DNA of 64,000 nucleotides from Comamonas sp. BIGb0152 (GCF_024809975.1 NZ_JANUDY010000002.1:186001-250000); one strand, 5' to 3'; positions 44,799 to 54,799 are shown, counted from the stretch's first letter. The notes: a model not told the origin generated them from the letters alone. Numbers and translations: made by a program.

Positions 44799-47140
44799 CC
44801 ATGGACGCCGGCACACACGACAGCACGAGCGACGATGAGCTGATGGAAAGCTCTGAGAAGGCCGACCAAACCGGCAGCGGTGAGCTAACGCTTGCTGAAT
44901 ACCAGGAATGGCTCCGCGAAATGGATCAGGAGCCCGCCTGGCGCCGCACGGCCGACAAGGAGATGGACTACGCCGACGGTAACCAGCTTGACACCGATCT
45001 GCTGCGCGCCATGAAGGAGCAAGGCATTCCCCCCGCTATCGAGGACCGCATTGGCCCTATGCTCCTGGCCCTTCAGGGATATGAGACTGCAGTCCGCACT
45101 GACTGGCGTGTGACTGCGAACGGTCAGCCGGGATCGGAAGAGGTCGCCGCAGCACTCAATTTCGAGCTGAACCAGGCCGAAGACAAGAGCAAAGCTGACA
45201 AGGCTTGCTCCAGCGCCTTTCGTCCGCAGGCCGGAGTTGGCATTGGTGTTGTGGAGGTGAAGCGCCAAAGCGATCCAACCAAGTACCGGTACAAATGCGC
45301 TGTCGTGAACCGCAATGATGTTCGCTGGGACTGGGCGGCAGAGGAGGAAAACCTTGATGACGCCCGCTATCTCAAGCATGACAAGTGGCTGCACTGGAAT
45401 CGGCTGGCGGCATCGTTCCCGCAGCACGCCGAGCACATCAAGCAGATGGGCATCCAAGGCAACAACTGGTGGCAGAGTGGCCTAGCTGGTCAATTCATCA
45501 CCGGCGGTGGGGGATCGACTGGCTTGGAAAACGTCTGGCAGGATGGCCGGGGTTGGTCTGTAGAGGAATCGCGCTGGTACAACCGCGAGAACAAGCGCTT
45601 ATGTCTCTCGGCCCTCTGGTATCGCCGCTGGGAGAGCGCGGCGCTGCTGCGCACGCCTGATGGTCGGGTGGTCGAATACGACCCGCAGAACATCGCGCAC
45701 AACGTTGGCATCGCTATTGGATCCAGTGAGGTGTTCCGTGCCGTTGTGGCCAAGGTGCGCCTGAGCTATTGGATCGGACCGCTGAAAGTGCATGACGGCC
45801 CAACCCCTTACCCGCACAACCATTTCCCGTATGCATTCTTCTGGGGCTTCCGGGAGGATCGCACTCGCGTGCCTTACGGCTATGTTCGCGGCTTGATCTT
45901 CCAGCAGGACAGCCTCAACAGCGGCACCGCATTGATGCGCTGGGGAATGGCCGCATATCGCGTGGAGCGCACCGAAGACGTTCTTGACATGCCCGATGAC
46001 ATGTTCCGCCGGCAGGTGGGGCGCCGCAATGCCGACATCAAGCTCAAATCGTCGGGCCTGGCCAAGACCGGCGCCCGCTTCGAGATCAAGCGTGATGTAC
46101 AGCTCACGGACCAGCAGCACCAATTGATGAATAACTGCCGCGCGGTGTTTGAGCAGATCTCTGCAGCTCCAGCCTCATTTACCGGCCAGCGTGGTAACGC
46201 CAGCAGTGGCCTGCAAGAGAGGACGCAGCTGGAACAGGCCAACCAGGCGCTTGGCGTCATCATGGACAACTTCCGTGACGGCCGCCGCATGATCGGTGAG
46301 ATGCTGCTCTCCATGATCATCCAAGATCTGGGCGAGCGCGAGAAGACGGTGATCATCGAGGGTGATGCCGTGAAGTCGGATCGGACGGTGGTGCTCAATC
46401 GCCTGGAGACCGACGAGTCAGGCTACACCTACCGCAGCAACGATGTACTGCGCACAATGCTGCAGGTGCAGTTGGAGGAAGTGCCAAGCACTGCTGGATT
46501 CCGCTCGCAGCAGCTGTACGCCTTCCAAGAGGTCATCAAGACTATGCCGCCTCAATTCCAGCAAGCAGCGTTCCCGTACATGGTCGCGCTCATGGACAGC
46601 CCTTACAAGCGCGAAATCGTGGAGGCCTTGCGCCAAGCTGGTGCCCAGGAGACCCCTGAGCAGGTGGAAGAACGCATCAAGCAGTCCGTGCAGGACGCAA
46701 TGGTCAAGGCGGGCCACGACTTGAAGGAACGCGAGCTCGACCTGAAGGAGCGATTGACGGACGCACAGATCAAGGACATTGTCGCCGCCGCTGTTCTCAA
46801 GGGCGTGCAATCTGCCTTCAGTGCTATGCAGGGCGGGGCCCAGGTTGCGCAGATGCCGATGATTGCCCCGATTGCGGATGTGATCCTGCAAAACGCGGGA
46901 CACAAGAACCTGCCCGGCGACGATCCGAACATCCCTCAGCCTGGACAAGCGAGCGTCATGCCTGCACAGGGCCAGGCTTCTGGCTTTGCTGGTGCTGCTG
47001 TAGAGGAGGCTCAAGCAGCGCCAGAGGTCCGGCGGAACACCAGTCCTGGGTTTCCGCCGGTGCCACAGTCTGCAGACACAGGCGCCCAAGGCATTGAGAC
47101 TGCGACACCTGCAGACAATTTCAGCGGTGCTCGTCAGTAG
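44795..47140 (+). CDS. Portal protein, P22-like
   Basis: The protein is 781 aa from the ATG overlapping the terminase stop. It is large for a portal, as in the P22 gp1 type. Recognisable parts are EPAWRRTADKEMDYADGNQL, a central stem/clip region (YPHNHFPYAFFWGFREDRTR, VPYGYVRGLIFQQDSLNSG), and a long C-terminal coiled coil (GHDLKERELDLKERLTDAQI) that would form the barrel. It forms the dodecameric DNA channel. Confidence 0.88.
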   Translation: MTMDAGTHDSTSDDELMESSEKADQTGSGELTLAEYQEWLREMDQEPAWRRTADKEMDYADGNQLDTDLLRAMKEQGIPPAIEDRIGPMLLALQGYETAVRTDWRVTANGQPGSEEVAAALNFELNQAEDKSKADKACSSAFRPQAGVGIGVVEVKRQSDPTKYRYKCAVVNRNDVRWDWAAEEENLDDARYLKHDKWLHWNRLAASFPQHAEHIKQMGIQGNNWWQSGLAGQFITGGGGSTGLENVWQDGRGWSVEESRWYNRENKRLCLSALWYRRWESAALLRTPDGRVVEYDPQNIAHNVGIAIGSSEVFRAVVAKVRLSYWIGPLKVHDGPTPYPHNHFPYAFFWGFREDRTRVPYGYVRGLIFQQDSLNSGTALMRWGMAAYRVERTEDVLDMPDDMFRRQVGRRNADIKLKSSGLAKTGARFEIKRDVQLTDQQHQLMNNCRAVFEQISAAPASFTGQRGNASSGLQERTQLEQANQALGVIMDNFRDGRRMIGEMLLSMIIQDLGEREKTVIIEGDAVKSDRTVVLNRLETDESGYTYRSNDVLRTMLQVQLEEVPSTAGFRSQQLYAFQEVIKTMPPQFQQAAFPYMVALMDSPYKREIVEALRQAGAQETPEQVEERIKQSVQDAMVKAGHDLKERELDLKERLTDAQIKDIVAAAVLKGVQSAFSAMQGGAQVAQMPMIAPIADVILQNAGHKNLPGDDPNIPQPGQASVMPAQGQASGFAGAAVEEAQAAPEVRRNTSPGFPPVPQSADTGAQGIETATPADNFSGARQ

Positions 47141-47161
47141 CAGTCCCTGAAACAACCACCA

Positions 47162-47187
47162 AGCCGCCCCACGATGGGCGGTTTTGT
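47162..47187 (+). terminator. Terminator after the portal gene
   Basis: CCGCCC (47164-47169) pairs with GGGCGG (47176-47181), followed by TTTTGTTTT. The following ~185 bp before the scaffold gene are non-coding as far as I can see. Confidence 0.7.
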
Positions 47188-47373
47188 TTTATCCCCCGTC
47201 TAGGGTTCGCGCCATTCAGTCTTCCCAGGAACACTGCCTATTAAGCCCCATGCGTCGCATGAGGTGAAGTGCACCAGGTTTCGGCCTGTTGCTCCAAAGG
47301 CAGATGGAGCCGCCCTCGTGGTGGCACCGGATTGCAAGGCCCAAGCGGCCACGGCGATATGTGGCGGGACAGC

Positions 47374-48465
47374 ATGACGACATCAACTAACGATACAGAC
47401 TCTATTGCGGTAACCGGCGACGACGCTGGCTTTTCTACCGGACAGCTCGCCCAGATGTTCAACACTGGGATGAATGGCGATACCAAGGTGGCCGCCCCTG
47501 TCGACCCCACCGAGGAAATCGATGCGAAGCCAGGCGCATCGGCTGATGGTAGCGAACCAGAGAAGAAGCCAGAAGGTGATCAGGCGGCGGGTGGGGATGA
47601 AGCTGGCAAGGAGGCAGCACCAGCCCAACCCGAACTGCAGCCCGATCCTGCGAACACGGTGATTCTGGCCAAGGATGGCAAGCACACCATCGACTTCTCG
47701 CACTTGGAAAAGGCGCGCCAACAGCGCGACAGCTTCAAGGCGGAGGCCGAGGAGGCGAAGCGTCAGCTTGCTGAAATGGAAGAGGAGGCGCAAGCCCGTG
47801 CCATTGCCGGCCAGGCACCTACCAAGCAGGATCAACTGGTTCACCAGGCACAGGCGGCTATCGACGCCGGCGTTGACCCATCGGTCTTCGGCGACTTCGA
47901 TGAAGAAGGTCTCACCAAAGGCATTGTCGAGGTGACCCGCCGCAACAGCGAAAAGCTGCGCGCTGAGCTGAAGGTTGAGGTGATGCAGGAGTTGCGTGCG
48001 GAAATCGCACCGATCCTGCAGCAGCACCAACAGGACGCTCAGTCGGCGCATGTGAGCGCCATTCTCCAAGCCCACCCGGCAGCTCCCAGCATTCTGGAAA
48101 GCACCGAGTTCGCGGAGTGGAAAGGCTCACATCCGAGCTACGTGCAAACCGCCATGGCAGAGGTGCTCGAAAAGGGCTCCTCAAAGCAGGTGGTGGAGTT
48201 GCTCGATAGCTACAAAGCAGCCAACACGCAAAAGAGTCCAGAAGTAGCCCAGCCCAAGGCCACCCAAGCGGCAGCGCAGAAGGTGGTGGAACAGCTGAAG
48301 GCGCCAGTGCCCAACAGTCCTACCGATATCCCGGGCGGACGAACGGGTGGTGGCACTTTGGCCGAGCGGCTGGGAGCCATGAATGAGGTGGACTTGTTCA
48401 ACGCGGTCAATAGCGGAGACATCTCCGAGAGCCAGCTGAACGCCTACCTCTCCCGCAAATCCTGA
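47374..48465 (+). CDS. Scaffold-like head assembly protein
   Basis: The protein is 363 aa from the ATG at 47374. It is acidic and disordered at first (SADGSEPEKKPEGDQAAGG), then a long charged helix (EKARQQRDSFKAEAEEAKRQ) and a helical C-terminus, with GGTLAERLGAMNEVDLFNAV near the end. Composition and location between portal and coat are those of a scaffolding protein. No sequence motif proves it. Confidence 0.7.
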   Translation: MTTSTNDTDSIAVTGDDAGFSTGQLAQMFNTGMNGDTKVAAPVDPTEEIDAKPGASADGSEPEKKPEGDQAAGGDEAGKEAAPAQPELQPDPANTVILAKDGKHTIDFSHLEKARQQRDSFKAEAEEAKRQLAEMEEEAQARAIAGQAPTKQDQLVHQAQAAIDAGVDPSVFGDFDEEGLTKGIVEVTRRNSEKLRAELKVEVMQELRAEIAPILQQHQQDAQSAHVSAILQAHPAAPSILESTEFAEWKGSHPSYVQTAMAEVLEKGSSKQVVELLDSYKAANTQKSPEVAQPKATQAAAQKVVEQLKAPVPNSPTDIPGGRTGGGTLAERLGAMNEVDLFNAVNSGDISESQLNAYLSRKS

Positions 48466-48482
48466 TTCATCGAGGTTCACAT

Positions 48483-49772
48483 ATGAGCAAAACGCACACT
48501 TCTGCTGATGACAGCAAAAAGCTTGTCCAGCAGGCGATGGGGGTCTTCATCGGCACCCAGTCGCGCAAGTCCAACATCAACCGTCTGACGGGCAAGATGC
48601 CCCAGATCGAAGACGTTGCCAACTCGATCTCTAACCAGTCGAGCAACTCCATGCCCATCGTCCAGACCATGGACCTGGGCAAAGGCAAGGGCGACGAGGT
48701 GAAGTTCAACTTCGTCAACCCTGTCGGCGGCATCCCCATCATGGGCGGCGAGATGGCCGAGGGCCGTGGCGAGGGTGTCTCGCTGTCCGAAGATAAGCTG
48801 CGCGTGAACCAGGCTCGCTTCCCTCTGGACCTGGGCGACGTGATGGATGAGATCCGCAGTCCAGTGGATATCCATCGCATCAGCAAGCCGCTGCTGCAAA
48901 GTTCGATGGATAACTTTGAGGACCAGATGGCCCTGGTTCACATGGCTGGTGCCCGTGGTTTTCACAACAACATCGAGTGGCGTATCCCGCTGGCCAGCGA
49001 TTCGCGCTTCGGCAAAGTGGCGACCAACCGCGTGGAGGCTCCCACGAAGAACCGCCACTTCATGGTGGACAACGGCACCATCGCGCTGTTCAAGGACAAC
49101 GCCGGTGAAGTGGATCTGACCACGGCTGATGCCATGAGCATGGGTGTAGTGGACTCGCTCTCCTCGTACTTGGACCAGATCGTGGCACCTCCACCTCCTG
49201 TCGAGTTTGAGAGCGACCAGGCCGCCAAGGACAGCCCGTTCCGTGTGCTGCTGTGCTCCGCAGCCACCTACAACCTGTTCACGGCGGACCCCAACTTCCG
49301 CAACTATCAGGCCAATGCGCTGGCCCGTGCGCGCTACGCGAAGGACCACCCGCTGTTCACCAACCCAGAAGTGGCGCTGTGGCGCAACACGCTGCTGGTG
49401 AAGATGCCCAAGCCAGTCCGCTTCTATGCCGGCGATGCAATCAAGTACTGCACCGCCTACGACAGCGAGGCAGAAGGCACGACCACAGTTCCAGCATCGT
49501 TCGCTGACAAGTTCGCTGTGGACCGCAACATCCTGCTGGGCGGTCAAGCCCTGGCTAAGGCTTACGCCAAGAGCCGCCATTCCGGCTGGCCGTACTTCTG
49601 GAAGGAAGCGCCAAGCGACTTCGATGACAAGCTTGAAATCATGATCGGCGCGATCCTGGGCATGTCCAAGATTCGCTTCGCCGTCAATGTGGGCGATGGC
49701 CGCATTGAATTTACCGACCACGGTGCAGCAGTGGTGGATGCCGTGGTGCCCATCATCGGCGCTCGCCAGTAA
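48483..49772 (+). CDS. Major capsid protein (DUF4043 / N4 gp56-like)
   Basis: The protein (429 aa) has the DUF4043 coat layout: early NINRLTGKMP, GKGDEVKFNFVNPVGGIPIM, LDLGDVMDEIRSPVDIHRIS, an insertion domain, and a C-terminal GGQALAKAYAKSR with NVGDGRIEFTDHGAAVVDAV. This HK97-fold coat is found in podoviruses of proteobacteria. It has a modest ribosome site, and a hairpin follows the gene. Confidence 0.88.
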   Translation: MSKTHTSADDSKKLVQQAMGVFIGTQSRKSNINRLTGKMPQIEDVANSISNQSSNSMPIVQTMDLGKGKGDEVKFNFVNPVGGIPIMGGEMAEGRGEGVSLSEDKLRVNQARFPLDLGDVMDEIRSPVDIHRISKPLLQSSMDNFEDQMALVHMAGARGFHNNIEWRIPLASDSRFGKVATNRVEAPTKNRHFMVDNGTIALFKDNAGEVDLTTADAMSMGVVDSLSSYLDQIVAPPPPVEFESDQAAKDSPFRVLLCSAATYNLFTADPNFRNYQANALARARYAKDHPLFTNPEVALWRNTLLVKMPKPVRFYAGDAIKYCTAYDSEAEGTTTVPASFADKFAVDRNILLGGQALAKAYAKSRHSGWPYFWKEAPSDFDDKLEIMIGAILGMSKIRFAVNVGDGRIEFTDHGAAVVDAVVPIIGARQ

Positions 49773-49807
49773 GTAGGGCGGCAGGAGCCGGATCAGCCCG
49801 GCCCTAC
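49773..49807 (+). other. Hairpin downstream of the capsid gene
   Basis: GTAGGGC (49773-49779) and GCCCTAC (49801-49807) are complementary. There is no T-run; it may tune the ratio of coat to the next gene by RNA stability. Confidence 0.5.
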
Positions 49808-49841
49808 CTTCTCGCGCAACACATTTCCCAAGGAGCCTGAC

Positions 49842-50321
49842 ATGGCCAAACTCAAGATTGATGGTTCGAGCCGAGCACGTTTCGGTAACAAACCCTTCGG
49901 CAATGAAGCAGTTCATCGCCATTCCCTGGAAACCAGTGCCACTGGGATTCTGCTGAACTCCCGCGATGCCACGGCCGCGCTGGCGGTAAACGACGTGATC
50001 ACTGTGGGTCTGCTTCAAGCCGGTCTGGTGGCTGACACGGTGAAGATCATCGTGTCCACCGCTTTCGGTGCTGGCGTGAAATGCTCGCTGGGCTTTGCCT
50101 ACGCCGATGGCGTGGATAGCACCGCGCTGCCACAGGATGCTGCTTACTTCGGCACGGCCATCGACATCAGCGCCGCCGGTGAAATTGCCGTGCCGCTGAA
50201 GAAGAAGCTCCTGCCGCTGCCCAAGGATGCTTTCTTGGTGCTCACGATCACCGACGCTGCCGTGGCTCAAGCAGCCTATGCGGATGTGGTGGTCAAGGGT
50301 GAACTGCTGGGCGCTGAGTAA
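49842..50321 (+). CDS. Hypothetical head protein, possible decoration protein
   Basis: This 159 aa protein is all-beta in appearance, with alternating hydrophobic strands and an Ig-like feel (ALAVNDVITVGLLQAGLVAD; AFLVLTITDAAVAQAAYADV). AAGGAG precedes the start. Position right after the coat gene suggests a decoration or head-stabilising protein; not recognised by sequence. Confidence 0.6.
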   Translation: MAKLKIDGSSRARFGNKPFGNEAVHRHSLETSATGILLNSRDATAALAVNDVITVGLLQAGLVADTVKIIVSTAFGAGVKCSLGFAYADGVDSTALPQDAAYFGTAIDISAAGEIAVPLKKKLLPLPKDAFLVLTITDAAVAQAAYADVVVKGELLGAE

Positions 50322-50376
50322 GCGTCGCAAACGGGGAGGGGGCCGTGTGCCCCTTGCCCGAACCACGGGGATCCAC

Positions 50377-50826
50377 ATGAACACACCAGTCCAATACATT
50401 GGCCGCAAGCCAAGCTACACCGATCTCCTCTATGGGACGGGACTGACTTTTGCGCCCAACCAAGTTCGTTCCTTGCCGGCGCGTTTAGCCGACAAGTTCC
50501 TGCGCCACAGCGATCTGTTCCGTGAGGAGCGTGAAGGCGACGAGCAGCAGGACGAGCAGGCGCAGACGCCTGAGCAGAGCGACACGCCGCCACAGCAGGA
50601 GGATGACACCGCTGCATTGCTGGCCGCCGCCCAAAAGCAGCAGGACGAGCAGGCGCAGAAGGACTTGGAGCGCGCTGGCCTGATGGATCAGGTGCGGACC
50701 ATGACAAAGCCTGAGCTGCAGACCTTGGCCAAGGATCGCTGGAACCAGGTGCTCGCCAAGAACCTGACGCTCGACAACACCCGTGAGCGAGTGCTCCAGT
50801 TCGTTGACCAGTACGGTGCAGCATGA
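50377..50826 (+). CDS. Hypothetical head protein, 149 aa
   Basis: It starts at 50377 (MNTPVQYIGRKPSYTDLLYG). The first 45 residues resemble the short N-terminal domain of small phage head proteins with a GLTFAPNQVRSLPARLA segment, followed by an acidic Asp/Glu/Gln-rich repeat (DEQQDEQAQ, KQQDEQAQ) and a C-terminal helical unit. The 4-nt overlap with the adaptor gene couples them. Confidence 0.65.
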   Translation: MNTPVQYIGRKPSYTDLLYGTGLTFAPNQVRSLPARLADKFLRHSDLFREEREGDEQQDEQAQTPEQSDTPPQQEDDTAALLAAAQKQQDEQAQKDLERAGLMDQVRTMTKPELQTLAKDRWNQVLAKNLTLDNTRERVLQFVDQYGAA

Positions 50827-51494
50827 ACCTCAAGCAGCTGATCAAACGGTTTCGGCGAGATGCATTGGATCTCCTCGATCCGCCTATGTGCTCGGATGCC
50901 GACATTATTGATTGGCTGAATGAGGCGGAACGGGAGGCCTCCATCCGCGCGCGCCTCCTGCTTGAAGACGCGAACCTAGGCCTTTGCAGCATCAAAGTGG
51001 ACGCGGGGACCTCCAGCTATCGGCTGCACCCCAAGGTCTACGAGATCGTGCACCAGGCGTTCATCCCTGAAGCAACACATTCGCCTTGTGGCTTGGACAT
51101 CGTCACGCGCGAAAAGCTTGACCGCGTGTGTCCCCAGTGGCGGGAGCTTCCTACTGCTGATCCGCGCTGGCTTATTCAGACGGATACCGCAGTGCGCCTT
51201 GTACCTGTGCCTTTTCAGGGTGGGGTGTTGCGGATCGAAGCCTACCGGCTACCCATGAAGGACATGTGTTCGCCCATAGATGAGCCGGAAATCCATGAGG
51301 CACACCACATCAAGCTGGTGCAGTGGGCTCTGTTCAAAGCATTCAGCACGCCCGATTCAGATCTGTTCGATGCAGCCAGGTCGCAGGCCGCATACCTCGC
51401 CTTTGAGGGCTATTTCGGTTTGCGTCCTGATGTGGACCTGCGACGCAGCACCCGAGGTGATGAAGTGCAAACCACCGTCGTACAGACCTTCTAA
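50823..51494 (+). CDS. Head-tail adaptor (DUF6682-like)
   Basis: The protein (223 aa) has DALDLLDPPMCSDADIIDWL, LNEAEREASIRARLLLED, then YRLHPKVYEIVHQAFIPE and EIHEAHHIKLVQWALFKA, the layout of DUF6682 adaptors that sit below the portal in short-tailed phages. It begins in an ATGA overlap with the previous gene. Confidence 0.75.
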   Translation: MNLKQLIKRFRRDALDLLDPPMCSDADIIDWLNEAEREASIRARLLLEDANLGLCSIKVDAGTSSYRLHPKVYEIVHQAFIPEATHSPCGLDIVTREKLDRVCPQWRELPTADPRWLIQTDTAVRLVPVPFQGGVLRIEAYRLPMKDMCSPIDEPEIHEAHHIKLVQWALFKAFSTPDSDLFDAARSQAAYLAFEGYFGLRPDVDLRRSTRGDEVQTTVVQTF

Positions 51495-51509
51495 TTTACT
51501 GGAGCCAAG

Positions 51510-53129
51510 ATGGCCAACCCAAACCAAGACAAGAAGCAGGCGCGACCCGTTGGACTGGGTGTAGGCCCTTTGCTCAGCGGCGCTGCTATGGCGCAGCACC
51601 AGAATCAGCAGCCTGACTCTATCCCAGGAATGTTTAAGCCGGGTGAATTTGTATTGCCACCGGACACTGTGCACGCGCTGGGTGGCAAGGCTGTGCTGCA
51701 GAGCGCAGTTGACCGCACCCACACACCCAGCAACGCTGGTGCAATGGTTCCCTTGGGGTTCAAGCCTGAGATGTTCTTTGCTCAAGGCGGTGCACCAGAG
51801 GATGAGCTGAGGAAGGCGAATAGCTTTGGTGACGCTGCAGCAGCATCGCAGAACCCATCCGTGCGGATGATCCCAACCGATTACGACAAACGCACCCCCA
51901 TGTCCGATGGCTCGCTGAACAACCCCATGAACAGCGAGCTTGGCCGGAACGTGACGAATACGCTGAACGCTCTTCCTGGAGCCGCAGCAGTACCTGGCGC
52001 GGTAGGTGTTGGTGCTGTGTTGGCTGGCCGTGCGATGGGAGCTGCGGCTCCTGCTGTGTCTTTTGCTGGCCGAGCAGCTCAGGCGGCAGGCCCATACGCA
52101 CCGGTGGTGGGCGGTGCTGCTGCGTTGTCTTCCGGCGCAGGGGCTAGCAGCACGGCACCTGTAACCAATCCCGTTTCGAACCCGGCAGCAAGCTCTCCGG
52201 CCACGCCGCCCCAGCCACAAGCCATGGCGGCGGCTCCTGCCGCGCAGTCAGTGCAGGCGGCGCTACCCGCTGGTCCTTCCATGACAGGATTGGTCACCCG
52301 AGTTGGAAACAGCTACAGCGGCACGAACGTGGGCGGCGACATCTCCATCAATGGCGGCACGCCTTCGGGCGGTTTTGTGGGAGGTGTAGGCGCACTGCTG
52401 CAGCGATCCGCCACCCAAAGCCCTCCTGACCAGGTGCCCCAGTTCAACTCGCCCCAGGTTTCGCACAGCGGTAACGACTGGGAATCACGCAACAACCTGC
52501 GCAACCTGGAAGTATCGGCCAGCTCCATCACGAACAATGGCGGCTCCTTCGATTCTCGGCGCGGCCGCATCAGCGGGCCATCGGTGGCGCAGACCGCATA
52601 CCAAGATGCCCAGCGCGCAGACCTCACGGCGCGCGGTGTGCAGCCAGTTCTCGATAGTCAAACCAATCAACTCAACTCCAACCTGCAGCGCGAAGGCATG
52701 CAACAGCGGGGTTCCGATTTCCGTGGTGGTGTACAGGCTCTACTGGATCAGCAGAGGATCAACCAAGCTGGTGTTACTGCAGGCTACGCCAACCGTGCCG
52801 CTGGCCAAGCCGAGCAGATGCGCGAACGCATCATGACCGAGACGGATCCAGCTAAGCGTCGCGCGCTGACCGACACGATGATGGCCATGGAAGGCAAGCA
52901 GACCCAGGCAGATCCTTACCTGGTTGTGCCAGGCGGCCAACAGGTGGATGCTGCCAGCGGCCGGGCCTACAGCACGCCATCGACTGTGTTCAACCGGCAG
53001 ACTGGGCAGTGGGTGCAGCAGCCGGGTCAGGCTGGCAACCTTCCAGCGGGCATGAACAAACAGATCGGAACCTCGGGTGGCAAGCCTGTGTACGAAGACG
53101 CGCAAGGCAATCGTTTCATCGGAGGCTAA
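51510..53129 (+). CDS. Large low-complexity virion protein
   Basis: This 539 aa protein has a central Ala/Gly/Pro-rich hydrophobic stretch (VPGAVGVGAVLAGRAMGAAA; VSFAGRAAQAAGPYAPVV) and a coiled C-terminal half (QMRERIMTETDPAKRRALTD). The N-terminal part (FKPGEFVLPPDTVHALGG) is shared by phage proteins near tail-ejection genes. A tail or ejection-protein role fits position and composition; no family is certain. Confidence 0.65.
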   Translation: MANPNQDKKQARPVGLGVGPLLSGAAMAQHQNQQPDSIPGMFKPGEFVLPPDTVHALGGKAVLQSAVDRTHTPSNAGAMVPLGFKPEMFFAQGGAPEDELRKANSFGDAAAASQNPSVRMIPTDYDKRTPMSDGSLNNPMNSELGRNVTNTLNALPGAAAVPGAVGVGAVLAGRAMGAAAPAVSFAGRAAQAAGPYAPVVGGAAALSSGAGASSTAPVTNPVSNPAASSPATPPQPQAMAAAPAAQSVQAALPAGPSMTGLVTRVGNSYSGTNVGGDISINGGTPSGGFVGGVGALLQRSATQSPPDQVPQFNSPQVSHSGNDWESRNNLRNLEVSASSITNNGGSFDSRRGRISGPSVAQTAYQDAQRADLTARGVQPVLDSQTNQLNSNLQREGMQQRGSDFRGGVQALLDQQRINQAGVTAGYANRAAGQAEQMRERIMTETDPAKRRALTDTMMAMEGKQTQADPYLVVPGGQQVDAASGRAYSTPSTVFNRQTGQWVQQPGQAGNLPAGMNKQIGTSGGKPVYEDAQGNRFIGG

Positions 53130-53134
53130 CTCCC

Positions 53135-53278
53135 GTGTCCGCAATCAACGTCATGAAACAAGCCACGCAAACCGAGTGCCCGAACTACACCAACAAGACC
53201 GGGGCCAACCTGGAGGCCAGCAGACTGCGCATGAGGGCTGTCGAGGTGCCGGGAGGGTGGAGGCTGGTGCAGCGCTGA
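53135..53278 (+). CDS. Small phage protein, 47 aa, GTG start
   Basis: GGAGG lies nine bases before the GTG at 53135; the frame reads MSAINVMKQATQTECPNYTN and ends in a basic GGWRLVQR. Not recognised. It ends 11 bp before a bidirectional terminator, the last plus-strand gene before the inverted block. Confidence 0.5.
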   Translation: MSAINVMKQATQTECPNYTNKTGANLEASRLRMRAVEVPGGWRLVQR

Positions 53279-53289
53279 ACCCAGGCAAC

Positions 53290-53313
53290 AAAAAACCGCC
53301 CGGAGGCGGTTTG
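53290..53313. terminator. Bidirectional terminator at the edge of the inverted block
   Basis: AAACCGCC (53293-53300) and GGCGGTTT (53305-53312) form a hairpin followed by a six-T run on the minus strand and TTTGC on the plus strand. It separates rightward virion genes from the leftward block. Confidence 0.85.
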
Positions 53314-53320
53314 CTGAGAT

Positions 53321-54799
53321 TTAGATTTCGCGTCTGCCAAGGCGCGCCACACCCAGCAATGCGATCATTGAACCCATTAGGATCAACGACCAATCGCCAA
53401 GGGTCGGCACGGCTTTAGCGGTAGTTCCGCCGGATTCATCATCATTCTTGATGACCACCTGAGCAGGTGTCACTCCAATTGTGTAGTCATTGGTATTGCT
53501 TGGGGCTGCGATAGCCAGAGTTGCTGTCACATCTCCGTCGCCAGCGACAGTGTTGGCTGTCGCAGTGATCATGCACTGTGCTGATGTCTGTGCTGCAGGT
53601 ATCGTGACTGATGTGGAACAGTCAGAGGTGTAGCGAGTATTGGCGGCTGGTGGCGTGAGATTCACATTCAAGCCAGAAGAACCGGCCGGCGTGCTGGATG
53701 TAATCGTGCAGACCGACTGTTGATTTGGCGAATCAAACAGCTCGGAAGGCGTGCAGGCTACGCTTACAACCGGGGGTGTGTAAGAGCAGCTCAGATCTGC
53801 CACGGCTTCTGTGTTGAGTTGACCGATTGCGGTGCTGAACTGTGCTGGCGGCGTGATGCGATTGGTGACCGTGGGAGTAGCAACACAGGCAGAAATGCTA
53901 GCGGTATCGTTAGGCCATTCAAGAACTGCAGTTATTTCACAGCCGGCAGTGGGCAGTGTGGCTCCTGTCAATGAGAGGCTGGTGGAGCCGGCCGCCGCCG
54001 TCAATGATCCATCGGTGCAGGTATGCGAAGCGCTAACGATCTTCAACGGCGTAGGCAGTGAATCGATGACTGAAACACCCGGAATAGGTGCACCGAGGCC
54101 CGGATTCTTGATAGAAATCGTCAAGGTGGTCTGCCCGCCAGGATTTAGGGCTGCAGGTGCGAACGCTTTGCTGACACTTGGCGGATCAGCCATGTAGATA
54201 TCTGTGCCAGAGAAGTCAGCGTTGCCACCACCGTATGCAGTGACCGTGATCTCTCGTACATAAGGCGGCAATGTTACATAGCCACCGTTGCTTTGTATGT
54301 TGCCGGAGCCGGGGGTGTAAGGCTGCAAAGTATAGAAAGGATCTCCGTACCAGTTGAACACGGTCGCTTGCGTGTAGGGCGCTGCACTTGGCGGAGTGTT
54401 AGTGCGCGGGAACAGCGCAGTGTTGCCAAAGTCGCACGGCTCAATGGCTAAGGTGTTCGGGTTGAGACACTTTGCAGTGATATTTCTATAAGTCGAAGCA
54501 CGCTGATCATAAATCGCGATCCGAGTTGGAACGGCTGTACTGGAAGGCGTAAAAACCGTAGTTATGCCTCCCGCCCCCGGAGTAGTGACAAATGCAGTAT
54601 GACCTGAAGGCACACTGAAACCTCCAACACCTGGTGGGCTGACCGTCATGGTCCCTAGTCCTGTCGCAGATGTGTACAGAGGAAGGTTGTTCGCTTGACC
54701 CGCGAAGTCCATGATGACTTCGTTTTCAACCGCAAATGAGGGCCCAGCCGCTATTAGCATTGCAGTTGCCAAACCAAGACTAAGTGACTGTTTTTGCAT
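53321..54799 (-). CDS. Exported protein with IPTL/PEP-CTERM-like sorting tail (A)
   Basis: The protein (492 aa) has a signal peptide (SLSLGLATAMLIAAGPSFA), a beta-rich surface-type domain, a DUF11/DUF7933-like repeat (SKAFAPAALNPGGQTTLTIS), an Ig-like region with cysteines, and a C-terminus VPTLGDWSLILMGSMIALLG plus RRE. That end is the IPTL-CTERM variant of the PEP-CTERM signal: motif, membrane helix, short basic tail. The host probably supplies the sorting enzyme. A conserved palindrome lies 140-170 bp upstream. Surface or matrix display is inferred; the adhesive or enzymatic role is unknown. Confidence 0.85.
   Translation of the reverse strand: MQKQSLSLGLATAMLIAAGPSFAVENEVIMDFAGQANNLPLYTSATGLGTMTVSPPGVGGFSVPSGHTAFVTTPGAGGITTVFTPSSTAVPTRIAIYDQRASTYRNITAKCLNPNTLAIEPCDFGNTALFPRTNTPPSAAPYTQATVFNWYGDPFYTLQPYTPGSGNIQSNGGYVTLPPYVREITVTAYGGGNADFSGTDIYMADPPSVSKAFAPAALNPGGQTTLTISIKNPGLGAPIPGVSVIDSLPTPLKIVSASHTCTDGSLTAAAGSTSLSLTGATLPTAGCEITAVLEWPNDTASISACVATPTVTNRITPPAQFSTAIGQLNTEAVADLSCSYTPPVVSVACTPSELFDSPNQQSVCTITSSTPAGSSGLNVNLTPPAANTRYTSDCSTSVTIPAAQTSAQCMITATANTVAGDGDVTATLAIAAPSNTNDYTIGVTPAQVVIKNDDESGGTTAKAVPTLGDWSLILMGSMIALLGVARLGRREI

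Noticed and set aside
48477..50408. Open minus-strand frame of about 640 codons across the capsid genes
   Set aside because: It spans several recognised rightward genes and their gaps; composition is that of an antisense shadow.
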